DNA of 64,000 bases, from assembly GCF_036687315.1 (NCBI RefSeq), contig NZ_CP144683.1, forward strand, positions 3,406,983 to 3,470,982. Reading direction: 5' to 3'. The translations under genes and the position numbers were made by a program. Origin of the DNA: Sphingopyxis sp. TUF1 (lineage in GTDB: Bacteria; Pseudomonadota; Alphaproteobacteria; Sphingomonadales; Sphingomonadaceae). The first letter of the stretch is position 1. The number at the start of each line of letters is the position of its first letter. The notes beneath the pieces were generated by a model. The model ran no database searches, had not been told where the DNA came from, and saw only the letters and a program-made list of their open reading frames with translations. Shown in pieces: positions 34,801 through 47,501 of this stretch.

Positions 34801-34875
34801 TGGTGGGCGCGACAGGGATTGAACCTGTGACCCCACCCGTGTGAAGGGTGTGCTCTACCGCTGAGCTACGCGCCC
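34801..34875 (-). tRNA. tRNA-Val (anticodon CAC)
   Basis: Seventy-five bases on the minus strand fold as a cloverleaf: acceptor GGGCGCG/CGCGCCC, anticodon stem CACCC/GGGTG around TTCACAC, so the anticodon is CAC (codon GTG). The T-loop is GTTCAATC, and CCA is encoded. Confidence 0.97.
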
Positions 34876-34978
34876 GTCCCGGTGCGAACCTAGGTCCGCC
34901 GTCCGAAAGCCGGACGTCCAATAGCCGCTGATGCAGCGAATGCAACGCCCATTTCTCCGAAAACCCGGCCATCCATGC

Positions 34979-35008
34979 AAAACGGGCCGCAGCTTGCGCC
35001 ACGGCCCG
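34979..35008 (-). terminator. Intrinsic terminator of the HU gene
   Basis: On the minus strand CGGGCCG and CGGCCCG form a stem around a 12-base loop, followed by GTTTT, about 30 bases after the HU stop. Confidence 0.75.
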
Positions 35009-35038
35009 AGATGTTCGTATCAAAAGGCGCGGGCCAAC

Positions 35039-35311
35039 TTAGTTGACGGCGTCCTTAAGGGCCTTGCCGGCCTTGAACTTCGGCTGGTTCGACGCCGCGA
35101 TGGTCATCGTTTCGCCAGTGCGCGGGTTGCGACCGGTCGACGCCTTGCGCTTGCTGACGGCAAAGGTGCCGAAGCCAACGAGACGGACTTCGCCGCCCTT
35201 CTTGAGCGAGCCCGTGATCGCGTCGAAGACGGCTTCCACGGCCTTGCTGGCATCACCCTTGGTCAGGCCGCTCGAATCGGCGACGGCGGCGATCAGGTCT
35301 TGTTTGTTCAT
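35039..35311 (-). CDS. hup: HU-family DNA-binding protein
   Basis: The 90-residue nucleoid protein matches HU: MNKQDLIAAVADSSGLTKGDA, VRLVGFGTFAVSKR and the DNA-binding arm GRNPRTGETMTIAAS. It bends DNA as a dimer. It is downstream of lon on the same strand, the classic lon-hup order, separated by the lon terminator and its own 168-base upstream region. Confidence 0.96.
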   Translation of the reverse strand: MNKQDLIAAVADSSGLTKGDASKAVEAVFDAITGSLKKGGEVRLVGFGTFAVSKRKASTGRNPRTGETMTIAASNQPKFKAGKALKDAVN

Positions 35312-35401
35312 GCCTAAGGAACCCCTGCATTATGGTTGAATGATTCTCATGGCCCGAAGCCATGGCGCGCCACTAACGATGTTTGACCCCGGCTTGTCAA
35401 A

Positions 35402-35456
35402 GCAAAAAAGGGAGAAAATCGCCCCAAAACGCCGATTTTGCGACGAACTTGGGGCG
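35402..35456 (-). terminator. Intrinsic terminator of lon
   Basis: Minus strand: an 8-bp stem CGCCCCAA/TTGGGGCG (35420-35427 with 35449-35456) is followed by a T-rich stretch (TTTTCTCCCTTTTTT), 24 bases after the lon stop. Confidence 0.85.
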
Positions 35457-35479
35457 AATGGTCGTCCATTCGCGACGAG

Positions 35480-37876
<2,397 letters not shown>

Positions 37877-37935
37877 TACGGCTCCTGAACGCGCGCCGCG
37901 ACCGGCGCACCGTCCTTCTTATAGGGTGGTCAACG

Positions 37936-37965
37936 CTAATATGGCGTAACTTGCGCTGCGTTCAA
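37936..37965 (-). promoter_or_regulatory. Possible lon promoter
   Basis: On the minus strand TTGAAC (37960-37965) and TATTAG (37936-37941) are 18 bases apart, about 60 bases before the lon start. CCCTATAA just downstream could instead be part of a heat-shock-type element. Weak evidence, from motif likeness only. Confidence 0.3.
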
Positions 37966-37978
37966 TGGTGCCGCCTTT

Positions 37979-38310
37979 TCAAAACGGCAGCTTAAAGCCC
38001 GGTGGCAACGGCAAGCCGCTCGTCATTTTGCCCATTTCTTCGTTGCTTGCCGCGTCGGCCTTTTCGCGCGCGTCGTTGAAGGCGGCGGCGAGCAGATCTT
38101 CGAGCATCTGCTTGTCGGCGGGGACGATCAGGCTGTCGTCGATGTGAATCGCTTTGATCCGGCCCTTGGCCGTCGCCTTGATCTTCACAAGACCGCCGCC
38201 CGATACGCCTTCTACCTCGACGCTGTCGAGCTTCGCCTGCGCCTCCTGCATCTGCGCCTGCACGGTGGCGGCGGCTTCCTGCGCCGCCTTCATCATTTCT
38301 TCGATCGATT

Positions 38311-38314
<4 letters not shown>
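37979..38314 (-). CDS. ybaB: YbaB/EbfC nucleoid-associated protein
   Basis: The 111-residue protein shows the YbaB core: MMKAAQEAAATVQAQMQEAQ, then VEGVSGGGLVKIKATAKG and a C-terminal MGKMTSGLPLPPGFKLPF. It binds DNA as a dimer. The start overlaps the dnaX stop by 4 bases (ATGA), the conserved dnaX-ybaB pair. The usual third member, recR, is not downstream here; lon is. Confidence 0.95.
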
Positions 38315-40002
<1,688 letters not shown>

Positions 40003-40050
40003 GGCCCCGTCTTAGGGGGCGGCGCCGGTCTTGTCGAAGGGGGAAATGGG

Positions 40051-40141
40051 TGGGAGCCGGAACGACCCGCAGCGAATTCGTTGCGGCTGCTTCCTTCCGG
40101 ACCTGACCGGGTTGGCGAAGACTGCGTCCGCCCGACTCCCG
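40051..40141 (-). ncRNA. ffs: Signal recognition particle 4.5S RNA
   Basis: On the minus strand the sequence contains GGTCAGGTCCGGAAGGAAGC, the invariant SRP domain IV (symmetric loop and GGAA tetraloop region), followed by AGCC. The flanks GGGAGTCGG and CCGGCTCCC pair to close a hairpin of about 90 bases. It works with Ffh to target nascent membrane proteins. Ends are approximate. Confidence 0.93.
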
Positions 40142-40230
40142 GGGCGCATATGGCGGGGACGCACGCGAAATGCAAGGTCGGCGCCGTATAGCACAGTTAT
40201 CTCGGCTTTGGGGTGGTGAGCTGCCGCTAA

Positions 40231-40366
40231 ATCCTCCCTGTGGCGAAGCCATGGGGAGGGGGACCGCTCGCGCAGCGAGTGGTGGAGGGGCCGCGACGGC
40301 AGCGCCAAAGCCCCTCCGTCAGCGCTTCGCGCTGCCACCTCCCCATCGCTGCGCGACAGGGAGGAT
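40231..40366. repeat. REP-like element, family D, inverted pair
   Basis: Two related units of about 58 bases (40231-40290 and 40311-40366) lie head to head. Both begin ATCCTCCCTGT and end GGAGGGG when read inwards. Internal hairpins differ (CTCGCGCAGCGAG versus AGCGCTTCGCGCT). The whole can fold into one long stem. It occupies most of the 250-base gap between the SRP RNA and the ferredoxin gene. Confidence 0.85.
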
Positions 40367-40394
40367 TTTATTGTCCGCTTTCGGCCGGAACCAG

Positions 40395-40730
40395 TCAGCG
40401 CGGCCCCTGCATGTTCCGGCTCTCCGCCGGGATATGCACCGTCAGACCGTCCAAGGCCTCGGTCAGCACGATCTGGCACGACAGACGGCTCGTGCGCCGC
40501 ACCCCCGCGGCGAGGTCGAGCATATCCTCTTCCTCCTCACTCGCCGGCGGCAGACGATCGAAATCTTCTTTCGCGACGATGACATGGCAGGTCGAGCATG
40601 CCATTTGCCCCTCGCATGTTCCCTCCAGCGGCATCAGATGCGCCTGCGCGACGTCGAGCAATATGTCACCGGGCTGCGCCTCCGCCTCGATGCGCCCCTT
40701 GCCGTCGGCGTGGATAAAGGTGACACGCAT
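40395..40730 (-). CDS. [2Fe-2S] ferredoxin, adrenodoxin type
   Basis: The 111-residue ferredoxin holds its cluster with the Cys pattern CEGQMACSTC...LSC (near residues 40-86), as in FdxB/adrenodoxin of the Isc pathway. The acidic stretch PPASEEEEDMLDLA is the usual partner-binding helix. The start at 40728-40730 overlaps the cysteine desulfurase stop by one base (TGATG), so both proteins are probably made together for Fe-S cluster building. Confidence 0.93.
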   Translation of the reverse strand: MRVTFIHADGKGRIEAEAQPGDILLDVAQAHLMPLEGTCEGQMACSTCHVIVAKEDFDRLPPASEEEEDMLDLAAGVRRTSRLSCQIVLTEALDGLTVHIPAESRNMQGPR

Positions 40731-41820
40731 CAATTGACCCCTTGCAACCGCGCTGCGGCTTTGATCGCGTTCAAACCATCGCGCAATTCCTGTTCGCTGG
40801 TATAGCGCCCCCAGCCGAGGCGATCGACGCGCGCGCATCAGCTTCATTCACGCCCATCGCGCGTAGCACATGGCTGACCTTGCCCGACCCGCTGCCGCAC
40901 GCACTGCCGAGCGAAAAAGCGACGTCGCGGGCGTCGGACATCAAGCGGAGGCCGTTCACGCCGTCGCGGCGAATATTGAGATTGCCGTGATAGCGGCGCT
41001 CCGCATCACCGTTGAGCGTCCATTCGCGAAGCATCTCCATCGCCAGCGACCACAGCCGCTCGACATGTGCCACATCCTGATCGAACCGCTCGGCCGCGAG
41101 CGCCGCCGCGGCGCCCAACCCGGCGCATAATGCGGGCGATACGGTGCCCGACCGCATCCCCTGTTCCTGTGCGCCGCCGAACATCAGCGGCGGCAGATCG
41201 ATGCCGTCCCTGATCCACAACGCGCCGATGCCCTTGGGCCCATGGATCTTGTGCGCCGACAGCGCAATGAGGTCCGCGCTGTCGGGGATGGGAACGCGGC
41301 CATAGCCCTGCACCGCATCGCAGAGCAGCAGGCTATTCTTCGCATGAACAGCGGCGGCGAAGTCGGCGACCGGCTGGATCGTCCCCACTTCGTTGTTCAC
41401 GAGCATCACGGCGACGATGCCGTTTTCAGGGATCAGAGCCGGGTCAGGCGATCGGGCCAGTCCCGCGCCATCGACCGGCAGGACCGTAGCATTGAGACGT
41501 TCAAGGCATTGCAACGAAGCCGCATGTTCAATGCTAAGCCCCGCCACGCCGCCGGGCATCAGTTCCGCGCCGCGCAACAATGCCCAGTTGAGCGCCTCGG
41601 TCGCGCCCGAGGTGAAAAAGACGCGCCCGCCCTTTGGCAGCAGCGCCGCAACCTGATCGCGGGCGACCTCGACCGCCGCCGCGGCGGCACGACCCGCCTT
41701 GTGCGTGCTCGACGGGTTCGCAAAGCCGTCCCCTCCCCCCGGTCCTTCGAGCCAGCGCAGCATCGCCTCGCGCGCCTCGGGAGCGAGCGGCGTCGTCGCT
41801 TGGTAATCAAGGTAGATCAT
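40730..41820 (-). pseudogene. NifS/IscS-like cysteine desulfurase, frameshifted near its 3' end
   Basis: The PLP enzyme that frees sulfur from cysteine is clear: MIYLDYQATTPL, NPSSTHKAG, the SAHKIHGPKG lysine motif and the SGSACGSGSGKVSHVL sulfur-carrying loop. After ADARASI the frame breaks near 40821. One extra C restores RLGWGRYTSEQELRDGLNAI and ends in a TGA that overlaps the ferredoxin ATG, giving 364 codons. The overlap supports a recent or artefactual loss of one base. As written, the frame instead ends at 40771. The start is the ATG at 41820. Confidence 0.9.
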
Positions 41821-42006
41821 GGCGGGCTTGGCCGTCCTCAAATCCCGTTCGGGTTAAACGGAAAACAAAGAAAATAGCGCCTTATTGCGAACAATTCGCA
41901 AAAGTTGCAAGTCGAGACCGGTTTTCTATATAGGCACCAATCCCGCTCCGCCACCCCGCCCCTCGGCGAATCACTGGCAAGCCCAAGACATATAGAAGGT
42001 GCGCCC

Positions 42007-42663
42007 ATGCCCGACGTCATTTTTCCCGGCCCCGAGGGCCGCATCGAAGGGCGATTCTCGCCTCCTCCGCGGCCGCGTGCGCCGGTTGCGCTGATCCTGC
42101 ACCCGCATCCGCAGGGCGGCGGCACGATGAACGACCGCATCACGCAGGCGATGTACAAGAGCTTCGTCGCGCGCGGTTTCGCGGTGCTGCGCTTCAACTT
42201 CCGCGGCGTCGGCCGCAGCCAGGGCACGTTCGACAACGGGATCGGCGAACTCTCCGATGCCGCCTCGGCGCTCGACTGGGTGCAGTCGATCCACCCCGAA
42301 GCGCAGACGACATGGATCGCAGGCTTCAGCTTCGGCGCGTGGATCGGGATGCAGCTTTTGATGCGCCGCCCCGAAATCCGCGGCTTCCTGTCGGTCGCGC
42401 CGCCGGCGAACATGTATGATTTCAGCTTCCTCGCCCCCTGCCCCTCGTCGGGAATTATCGTCGCGGGCGGGCAGGACGAGATCGTGCCGCCGGGCGCGGT
42501 GCAGAAGCTGGTCGACAAGCTGCGCACCCAAAAGGGCATCACGATCCATCACGACGAGATCCCGCGCGCGAACCACTTTTTCGAGCATGAGCTCGATCAG
42601 CTGATGAAATCGCTCGATAACTATCTGGATATGCGCCTCGCGCCCGATTCGCCGATTCGGTGA
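42007..42663 (+). CDS. Alpha/beta hydrolase (dienelactone hydrolase-like/YfhR type)
   Basis: This 218-residue protein shows LILHPHPQGGGTMNDRI (residues 30-46), RFNFRGVGRSQG and the elbow GFSFGAWIG with the serine nucleophile. A late Asp (GGQDEIVPP) and His (RANHFF) complete the triad. This group is annotated as alpha/beta hydrolase of unknown substrate. The ATG at 42007 follows GAAGGTGCGCCC. A family A REP-like element starts 10 bases after its stop. Confidence 0.88.
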   Translation: MPDVIFPGPEGRIEGRFSPPPRPRAPVALILHPHPQGGGTMNDRITQAMYKSFVARGFAVLRFNFRGVGRSQGTFDNGIGELSDAASALDWVQSIHPEAQTTWIAGFSFGAWIGMQLLMRRPEIRGFLSVAPPANMYDFSFLAPCPSSGIIVAGGQDEIVPPGAVQKLVDKLRTQKGITIHHDEIPRANHFFEHELDQLMKSLDNYLDMRLAPDSPIR

Positions 42664-42672
42664 CATCACCGT

Positions 42673-42761
42673 CATTGCGAGCGAAGCGAAGCAATCTCCA
42701 GCTATCGGCTGACATGGACGCACGCTGGAGATTGCCGCGTCGCCTTCGGCTCCTCGCAATG
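42673..42761. repeat. REP-like inverted repeat, family A copy 2
   Basis: CATTGCGAGCGAAGCGAAGC at the left, GCAATCTCC/GGAGATTGC inner arms, CTCCTCGCAATG at the right. It starts 10 bases after the hydrolase stop and ends 9 bases before the stop of the convergent 54-residue membrane protein gene. Confidence 0.92.
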
Positions 42762-42769
42762 ACGAAATG

Positions 42770-42934
42770 CTATGTCACCGGCGCCAGCCACACCGCGACA
42801 TTGGCGAACATGACCAGCGCGGCGATCAGCATCAGCAACGCGCGGCGGCGATCGCCCTTGCGAAACACATAGGCCGCGCCGCCGGTCAGCACGACGCCGG
42901 TGAGCATCAGGATCGAAATGATCGTATCGGACAT
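42770..42934 (-). CDS. Small two-span membrane protein (54 residues)
   Basis: The frame encodes 54 residues: MSDTIISILMLTGVVLTGGA (first span), then AYVFRKGDRRR as a positively charged loop, then ALLMLIAALVMFANVAVWLA (second span), ending PVT. The layout of two membrane helices around a basic loop and the clean start/stop make it a credible small gene. I do not recognise a family. It is divergent from rpiB. Comparative conservation would decide. Confidence 0.7.
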   Translation of the reverse strand: MSDTIISILMLTGVVLTGGAAYVFRKGDRRRALLMLIAALVMFANVAVWLAPVT

Positions 42935-43046
42935 GACGCGGCTTTATCGGCGCCGTCACAAATTTGCCACCTCGCTTATGGTCAATCCGCGCGGCTTGGC
43001 CTAAAGCGCGCTCATCGATTCCCTTATGCCCCGCGGGAGCCGCACC

Positions 43047-43499
43047 ATGCGCATCGCCATCGCCTCCGACCATGCCGCTTACGACCTGAAAGCCGTGCTC
43101 GCCGACTGGCTGCGCGACAAAGGGTATGAGGTCGAGGATCTGGGCACCAACGGCCCCGACAGCGTCGATTATCCCGATTATGGCTATCGGCTGGGTGGCG
43201 CGATCGCCGATGGCCGCGCCGACCGCGGCGTTGCGCTGTGCGGATCAGGCATCGGCATCTCGATCGCGGTCAACCGCAACCCGGCGGCGCGCTGTGCCCT
43301 CGTGTCCGAACCCTTATCGGCGAAGCTGGCGCGCGAGCACAATAATGCGAATGTCATCGCTATGGGCGCGCGCCTGACCGGTATCGACATGGCGAAAGCC
43401 TGCCTCGATGCCTTCCTTACCACCGACTTCGCCGGCGATCGTCACGCGCGCCGCGTCGACAAACTTTCCAATCCGCCCCAACTGGAGACCAGCCGATGA
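43047..43499 (+). CDS. rpiB: Ribose 5-phosphate isomerase B
   Basis: The 150-residue enzyme interconverts ribose 5-phosphate and ribulose 5-phosphate. Key blocks are [11 protein letters not shown] (His/Asp), the catalytic cysteine in [12 protein letters not shown], and [10 protein letters not shown]. The ATG at 43047 follows GGGAG. Its stop overlaps glyA (ATGA), the conserved alphaproteobacterial rpiB-glyA pair. Confidence 0.95.
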   Translation: MRIAIASDHAAYDLKAVLADWLRDKGYEVEDLGTNGPDSVDYPDYGYRLGGAIADGRADRGVALCGSGIGISIAVNRNPAARCALVSEPLSAKLAREHNNANVIAMGARLTGIDMAKACLDAFLTTDFAGDRHARRVDKLSNPPQLETSR

Positions 43500-44803
43500 C
43501 CATAGAAACGCTCGACAAGCCCATCAAATCGGCCGGCTATTTCACCGACGGTGTCGGCACCGCCGACCCCGCAGTCGCGGCAGCGATGAAGCATGAGCTG
43601 GAACGCGAACAATATCAGATCGAACTGATCGCGTCGGAAAATATCGTTTCAAAGGCGGTCCTCGAAGCGCAGGGCAGCGTCTTCACCAACAAATATGCCG
43701 AGGGCTATCCGGGCCGCCGCTATTATCAGGGCTGCGCACCGTCGGACGAGGTCGAACAGCTCGCGATCGACCGCGCCAAACAGCTGTTCGATTGCGGTTA
43801 CACGAACGTCCAGCCGCACTCGGGCGCGCAGGCGAATGGCGCCGTGATGCTGGCGCTGACCAAGCCCGGCGCGACGATCCTCGGCATGAGCCTCGACGCC
43901 GGTGGGCACCTGACCCACGGTGCCCCGCCCGCGATGTCGGGCAAATGGTTCAATGCCGTCCAGTACGGCGTGCGCGCCGACGATCATCTCGTCGATTTCG
44001 ATCAGGTCGAGGCGCTGGCGAAGGAACATCGCCCTTCGCTCATCATCGCGGGCGGTTCGGCCTATCCGCGCACGCTTGATTTTGCACGCTTTCGCGCGAT
44101 CGCCGATGACGTTGGCGCGCTGCTGATGGTCGATATGGCGCATTTCGCCGGGCTGGTCGCCGGCGGCGTTCATCCCTCGCCGCTCCCGCACGCGCATGTC
44201 GTCACCACGACGACGCACAAGACGCTGCGCGGCCCGCGCGGCGGCATGATCCTGACCAATGACGAAGCAATCGCCAAGCGCATCAATTCGGCGGTCTTTC
44301 CGGGGCTGCAGGGCGGCCCTTTGATGCACGTCATTGCCGCGAAGGCCGTGGCGTTCGGCGAAGCGCTGCGCCCCGATTTCAAGGATTATGCGAAAGCGAC
44401 CGTCGCCAACGCACAGGCATTGGCAGCGCGCCTCAAGGCGCGTGGCGCCGATCTCGTTGCGGGCGGCACCGACACGCATCTCGCGCTGATCGACCTCCGC
44501 CCGCTCGGCATCACCGGCCGCGACGCCGACGAGGCGCTCGAGCGGAGCGCGATCACCTGCAACAAGAACGGGGTGCCCTTCGACCCGCTGCCACCGGTCA
44601 AGACCAGCGGCATCCGCGTGGGATCGCCCGCGGGGACGACGCGCGGTTTCAGCATCGCCGAATTTGAGGAGATCGGCGACATGGTGGCCGACGTGCTCGA
44701 GGCACTCCGCGACAAGGGCGAGCATGGCGACGCCGATGTCGAGGCCGACGTTCGTGGCCGCGTCCGTGCCTTGTGCGAACGCTTCCCCATCTATCAAGGT
44801 TAA
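43496..44803 (+). CDS. glyA: Serine hydroxymethyltransferase
   Basis: The 435-residue PLP enzyme converts serine and tetrahydrofolate to glycine and methylene-THF. It has [33 protein letters not shown], the PLP lysine in [16 protein letters not shown] (about residue 242) and the C-terminal PFDPLPP block. It is the centre of an operon-like run rpiB-glyA-small membrane protein-nrdR-trmJ. Confidence 0.97.
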   Translation: MTIETLDKPIKSAGYFTDGVGTADPAVAAAMKHELEREQYQIELIASENIVSKAVLEAQGSVFTNKYAEGYPGRRYYQGCAPSDEVEQLAIDRAKQLFDCGYTNVQPHSGAQANGAVMLALTKPGATILGMSLDAGGHLTHGAPPAMSGKWFNAVQYGVRADDHLVDFDQVEALAKEHRPSLIIAGGSAYPRTLDFARFRAIADDVGALLMVDMAHFAGLVAGGVHPSPLPHAHVVTTTTHKTLRGPRGGMILTNDEAIAKRINSAVFPGLQGGPLMHVIAAKAVAFGEALRPDFKDYAKATVANAQALAARLKARGADLVAGGTDTHLALIDLRPLGITGRDADEALERSAITCNKNGVPFDPLPPVKTSGIRVGSPAGTTRGFSIAEFEEIGDMVADVLEALRDKGEHGDADVEADVRGRVRALCERFPIYQG

Positions 44804-44809
44804 GGGGCA

Positions 44810-45028
44810 ATGGCGCGCCAACACCCCGAGGAGCCGACGCTGGTCGAGCTGACGATCGAAGAGGTCAAGGCGATGGGTCGGCAGGGGATGGACCATCCCT
44901 CGACGCCCACCGTTCTGACCGGCGGGGTGATCGGCGCGGTTGCCGGGGCGGTGCTCCCCGTCATCAGCTGGCCTGTCGGACTGCTCGCCGGCGCCGCGAT
45001 CGCACTCTACACTCGGGTGAAACGCTAA
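44810..45028 (+). CDS. Small hypothetical membrane protein (72 residues)
   Basis: An acidic N-terminus (EEPTLVELTIEEVKAMGRQ) is followed by a glycine/alanine-rich hydrophobic stretch TVLTGGVIGAVAGAVLPVIS and a second one WPVGLLAGAAIALYTR, ending basic. It lies between glyA (6 bases upstream) and nrdR (3 bases downstream), so it is surely co-transcribed. Function unknown. Confidence 0.75.
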   Translation: MARQHPEEPTLVELTIEEVKAMGRQGMDHPSTPTVLTGGVIGAVAGAVLPVISWPVGLLAGAAIALYTRVKR

Positions 45029-45031
45029 CCA

Positions 45032-45499
45032 ATGCGCTGCCCCTATTGCGGACATGAAGACAGCCAGGTGAAGGACAGCCGTCCGACCGAGGACGGTGCG
45101 GCGATCCGCCGCCGCCGCCAGTGCGAGGATTGCGGCGCGCGCTTCACGACGTTCGAGCGCATCCAGCTGCGCGAAGTTGCGGTGCTCAAGGCGGGCGGCG
45201 GACGCGAACCCTTCGACCGCGAAAAACTGATGCGCAGCGTCCAGATCGCATGCCGCAAACGCCCGATCGACGGCGCGCGGATCGAGCGGCTGGTGTCGGG
45301 AATCCAGCGCCAGCTCGAAACCTCTGGCGACAATGAAGTCCAGGCACAGCAAATCGGTGCGATGGTGATGGAGGCGCTGAAGGGCTTCGACAATGTCGCC
45401 TATATCCGCTTTGCCAGCGTCTATCGCGACTTCACCGAAGCCAAGGATTTCGAGGAGTTCGCCTCGACGATCACCGAGGCGGCGCGGCCGAGCAAATGA
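45032..45499 (+). CDS. nrdR: Transcriptional repressor NrdR
   Basis: The 155-residue repressor of ribonucleotide reductase genes has a zinc ribbon (C3, C6, C31, C34) and an ATP-cone (about 46-136, starting [17 protein letters not shown]). It senses dATP/ATP. The location next to glyA is classic. Its stop overlaps the next start (ATGA). Confidence 0.97.
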   Translation: MRCPYCGHEDSQVKDSRPTEDGAAIRRRRQCEDCGARFTTFERIQLREVAVLKAGGGREPFDREKLMRSVQIACRKRPIDGARIERLVSGIQRQLETSGDNEVQAQQIGAMVMEALKGFDNVAYIRFASVYRDFTEAKDFEEFASTITEAARPSK

Positions 45500-46248
45500 C
45501 CGCGGCATCTCCGCCCCCCGTCATCGTCCTGGTCCGTCCGCAGCTTGGCGAAAATATCGGCAAGGCGGCGCGCGCAATGCTCAACTTCGGGCTGACCGAG
45601 TTGCGACTGGTGTCCCCGCGAGACGGCTGGCCCAATCCCGACGCCGGGCCGGCGTCGGCCGGAGCCGACGTGGTGCTGGCGAACGCGGCGGTCTTTGAAA
45701 CGCTGACCGATGCGGTCGCCGACTGCACGACCATTTATGCGACAACGGTACGCAAGCGCGGCGTGACCAAGCCGGTTCTGACCCCCGAAGCTGCGGCACA
45801 GGAGGTCCACGCGAGCGCCGGGCGCTCCGCCTATGTCTTCGGACCCGAGCGGTCGGGGCTCGAAACCGACGATGTCGCGCTCGCGCATACGATCGTCACC
45901 GTCCCGATCAACCCCGAGTTCGGTTCGCTCAACCTAGCGCAAGCGGTGATCCTGCTCGCCTATGAATGGTCGAAGCATGTCCCGAATGATGTGGTGGGTG
46001 GTACCGCGCTCACAAGCCCGCCCGACGTCCCGCTCGATCCGCCGGCGCCGCACGGCGAACTCGAGGAGCTGATCGGGCACCTCGTTCGCGACCTCGACAA
46101 GAGCGGCTATTTCTTTCCGCCCGAACGCCGGGACGCGACACTCCGCACGCTGCGAACCACGCTCACCAAGACCGGCTGGTCGCACAACGACATCCGCATG
46201 ATGCACGGGATCGTCACCGCGCTAGGCCGGGCACCGCGGTCGCGCTGA
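45496..46248 (+). CDS. trmJ: tRNA/rRNA 2'-O-methyltransferase, TrmJ-like (SPOUT)
   Basis: The 250-residue SPOUT methyltransferase shows [56 protein letters not shown] and [14 protein letters not shown], the TrmH-group-1/TrmJ pattern. TrmJ modifies position 32 of tRNAs. The C-terminal helical extension (about 185-245) fits TrmJ dimers. It is coupled to nrdR. Confidence 0.9.
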   Translation: MTAASPPPVIVLVRPQLGENIGKAARAMLNFGLTELRLVSPRDGWPNPDAGPASAGADVVLANAAVFETLTDAVADCTTIYATTVRKRGVTKPVLTPEAAAQEVHASAGRSAYVFGPERSGLETDDVALAHTIVTVPINPEFGSLNLAQAVILLAYEWSKHVPNDVVGGTALTSPPDVPLDPPAPHGELEELIGHLVRDLDKSGYFFPPERRDATLRTLRTTLTKTGWSHNDIRMMHGIVTALGRAPRSR

Positions 46249-46258
46249 ACGAAACGCG

Positions 46259-46573
46259 TCAGCTGTCGGCGCGCAGGCGGTCCCACTGGATCGCTTCGTA
46301 AGCGATCGATTGTTCGACGAGTTCGTCCCACACCGCGCGAACGCGTTCGGAATCCAACCCCGCCGCCGCGGCTGCGCGCGCTACGTTATCGAGCACTTCG
46401 GCCTTGCGCGCTTCATCACGAACGGTCCCGCGGTCGGTCTTGATCCGCGCCGCGGCGTCCATATAGGCAAAGCGGCGGACGAGCAGCGCGACGAGTTCGC
46501 GGTCGACCTGATCGACCCCGGCGCGAACGTCGGTCATCGTTTCGCATTGGTCGGGAAGTTTGGCGCTCGTCAT
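46259..46573 (-). CDS. Chorismate mutase (AroQ, type II)
   Basis: This 104-residue, all-helical protein shows RAGVDQVDRELVALLVRRFA, AARIKTDRGTVRDEARK and the C-terminal WDELVEQSIAYE, the CM type II layout with the active-site Arg, Lys, Arg and Glu. It would convert chorismate to prephenate. It is free-standing, not fused to prephenate dehydratase. It is convergent with trmJ. The start is the ATG at 46571-46573; upstream sequence in frame is antisense to the rpsD leader. Confidence 0.9.
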   Translation of the reverse strand: MTSAKLPDQCETMTDVRAGVDQVDRELVALLVRRFAYMDAAARIKTDRGTVRDEARKAEVLDNVARAAAAAGLDSERVRAVWDELVEQSIAYEAIQWDRLRADS

Positions 46574-46773
46574 GCGCGCAGCCTTTAGCGGCTTTTTCGC
46601 CGCTGTCGAGCGCGCGGCGTACCGCTTGACTTTGCGCCCTCTCCCGTCTAACCGCGCGCCTTCGCAATGGACTCCGCACCCCGGTGAAGCGGCAGTCGCG
46701 TACGGAAACCTTCCGTGCGGTGCGACCCGGGAACCGCCGAAATTCCTCGGCACACAGCAAATTGGAGACGCAT

Positions 46774-47385
46774 ATGTCGAAGCGCCAGAGCGCCAAGTAT
46801 AAACTCGACCGCCGGATGGGCGAAAACATCTGGGGTCGCCCGAAAAGCCCGGTCAACCGACGCGAATATGGCCCCGGCCAGCACGGCCAGCGCCGCAAGG
46901 GCAAGATGTCCGACTTCGGCATCCAGCTCCGCGCCAAGCAGAAGCTGAAGGGCTATTACGGCGACATCACCGAAAAGCAGTTCAAGAAGAACTATATCGA
47001 AGCGTCGCGGATGAAGGGCGATACCGGCCAGAATCTGATCGGCCTGCTCGAACGCCGCCTCGACGCGGTGGTCTATCGCGCCAAGTTCACCCCTACGATC
47101 TTCTCGGCGCGCCAGCTCGTCAGCCATGGTCACGTCTACGTCAACGGCGTGAAGTGCAATATCGCGAGCCGCCTCGTGAAGCCGGGCGACGAAGTGACCC
47201 TCGGCAAGAAGGCGCAGGAAATGGCGCTGGTCGCCGAAGCGCAGAGCCTGCCCGAGCGCGACCTGCCCGAATATCTGGCGGTCGACGGCACCAAGGCAAC
47301 CTATGTCCGCGTCCCGACGCTCGACGAAGTCCCCTATCCGGTGAAGATGGAACCCAATCTGGTCGTCGAATTCTATTCGCGCTGA
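46774..47385 (+). CDS. rpsD: 30S ribosomal protein S4
   Basis: The 203-residue protein is uS4: [20 protein letters not shown], the S4 RNA-binding domain (about 92-155, [28 protein letters not shown]) and the C-terminal [19 protein letters not shown]. It is a single gene with GGAGA ahead of the ATG and an intrinsic terminator behind. Confidence 0.98.
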   Translation: MSKRQSAKYKLDRRMGENIWGRPKSPVNRREYGPGQHGQRRKGKMSDFGIQLRAKQKLKGYYGDITEKQFKKNYIEASRMKGDTGQNLIGLLERRLDAVVYRAKFTPTIFSARQLVSHGHVYVNGVKCNIASRLVKPGDEVTLGKKAQEMALVAEAQSLPERDLPEYLAVDGTKATYVRVPTLDEVPYPVKMEPNLVVEFYSR

Positions 47386-47408
47386 TCGGTTTTCTACCGA
47401 AAGGATTT

Positions 47409-47440
47409 CAGAAGGGCGGTCCGCAAGGGTCGCCCTTCTT
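47409..47440 (+). terminator. Intrinsic terminator of rpsD
   Basis: A 9-bp stem AGAAGGGCG/CGCCCTTCT around a 12-base loop, 24 bases after the rpsD stop, followed by a short T-containing tail. Confidence 0.8.
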
Positions 47441-47501
47441 GCATCGAGGGAGCGCGGCTGGCACAAGCCCGTAATCAAACAGGAAAACTCAAGGAATTTC
47501 C

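Noticed and set aside
40231..40366. CRISPR array or IS end at the repeat pair
   Set aside because: Only two units in inverted orientation, no regular spacers, no transposase.
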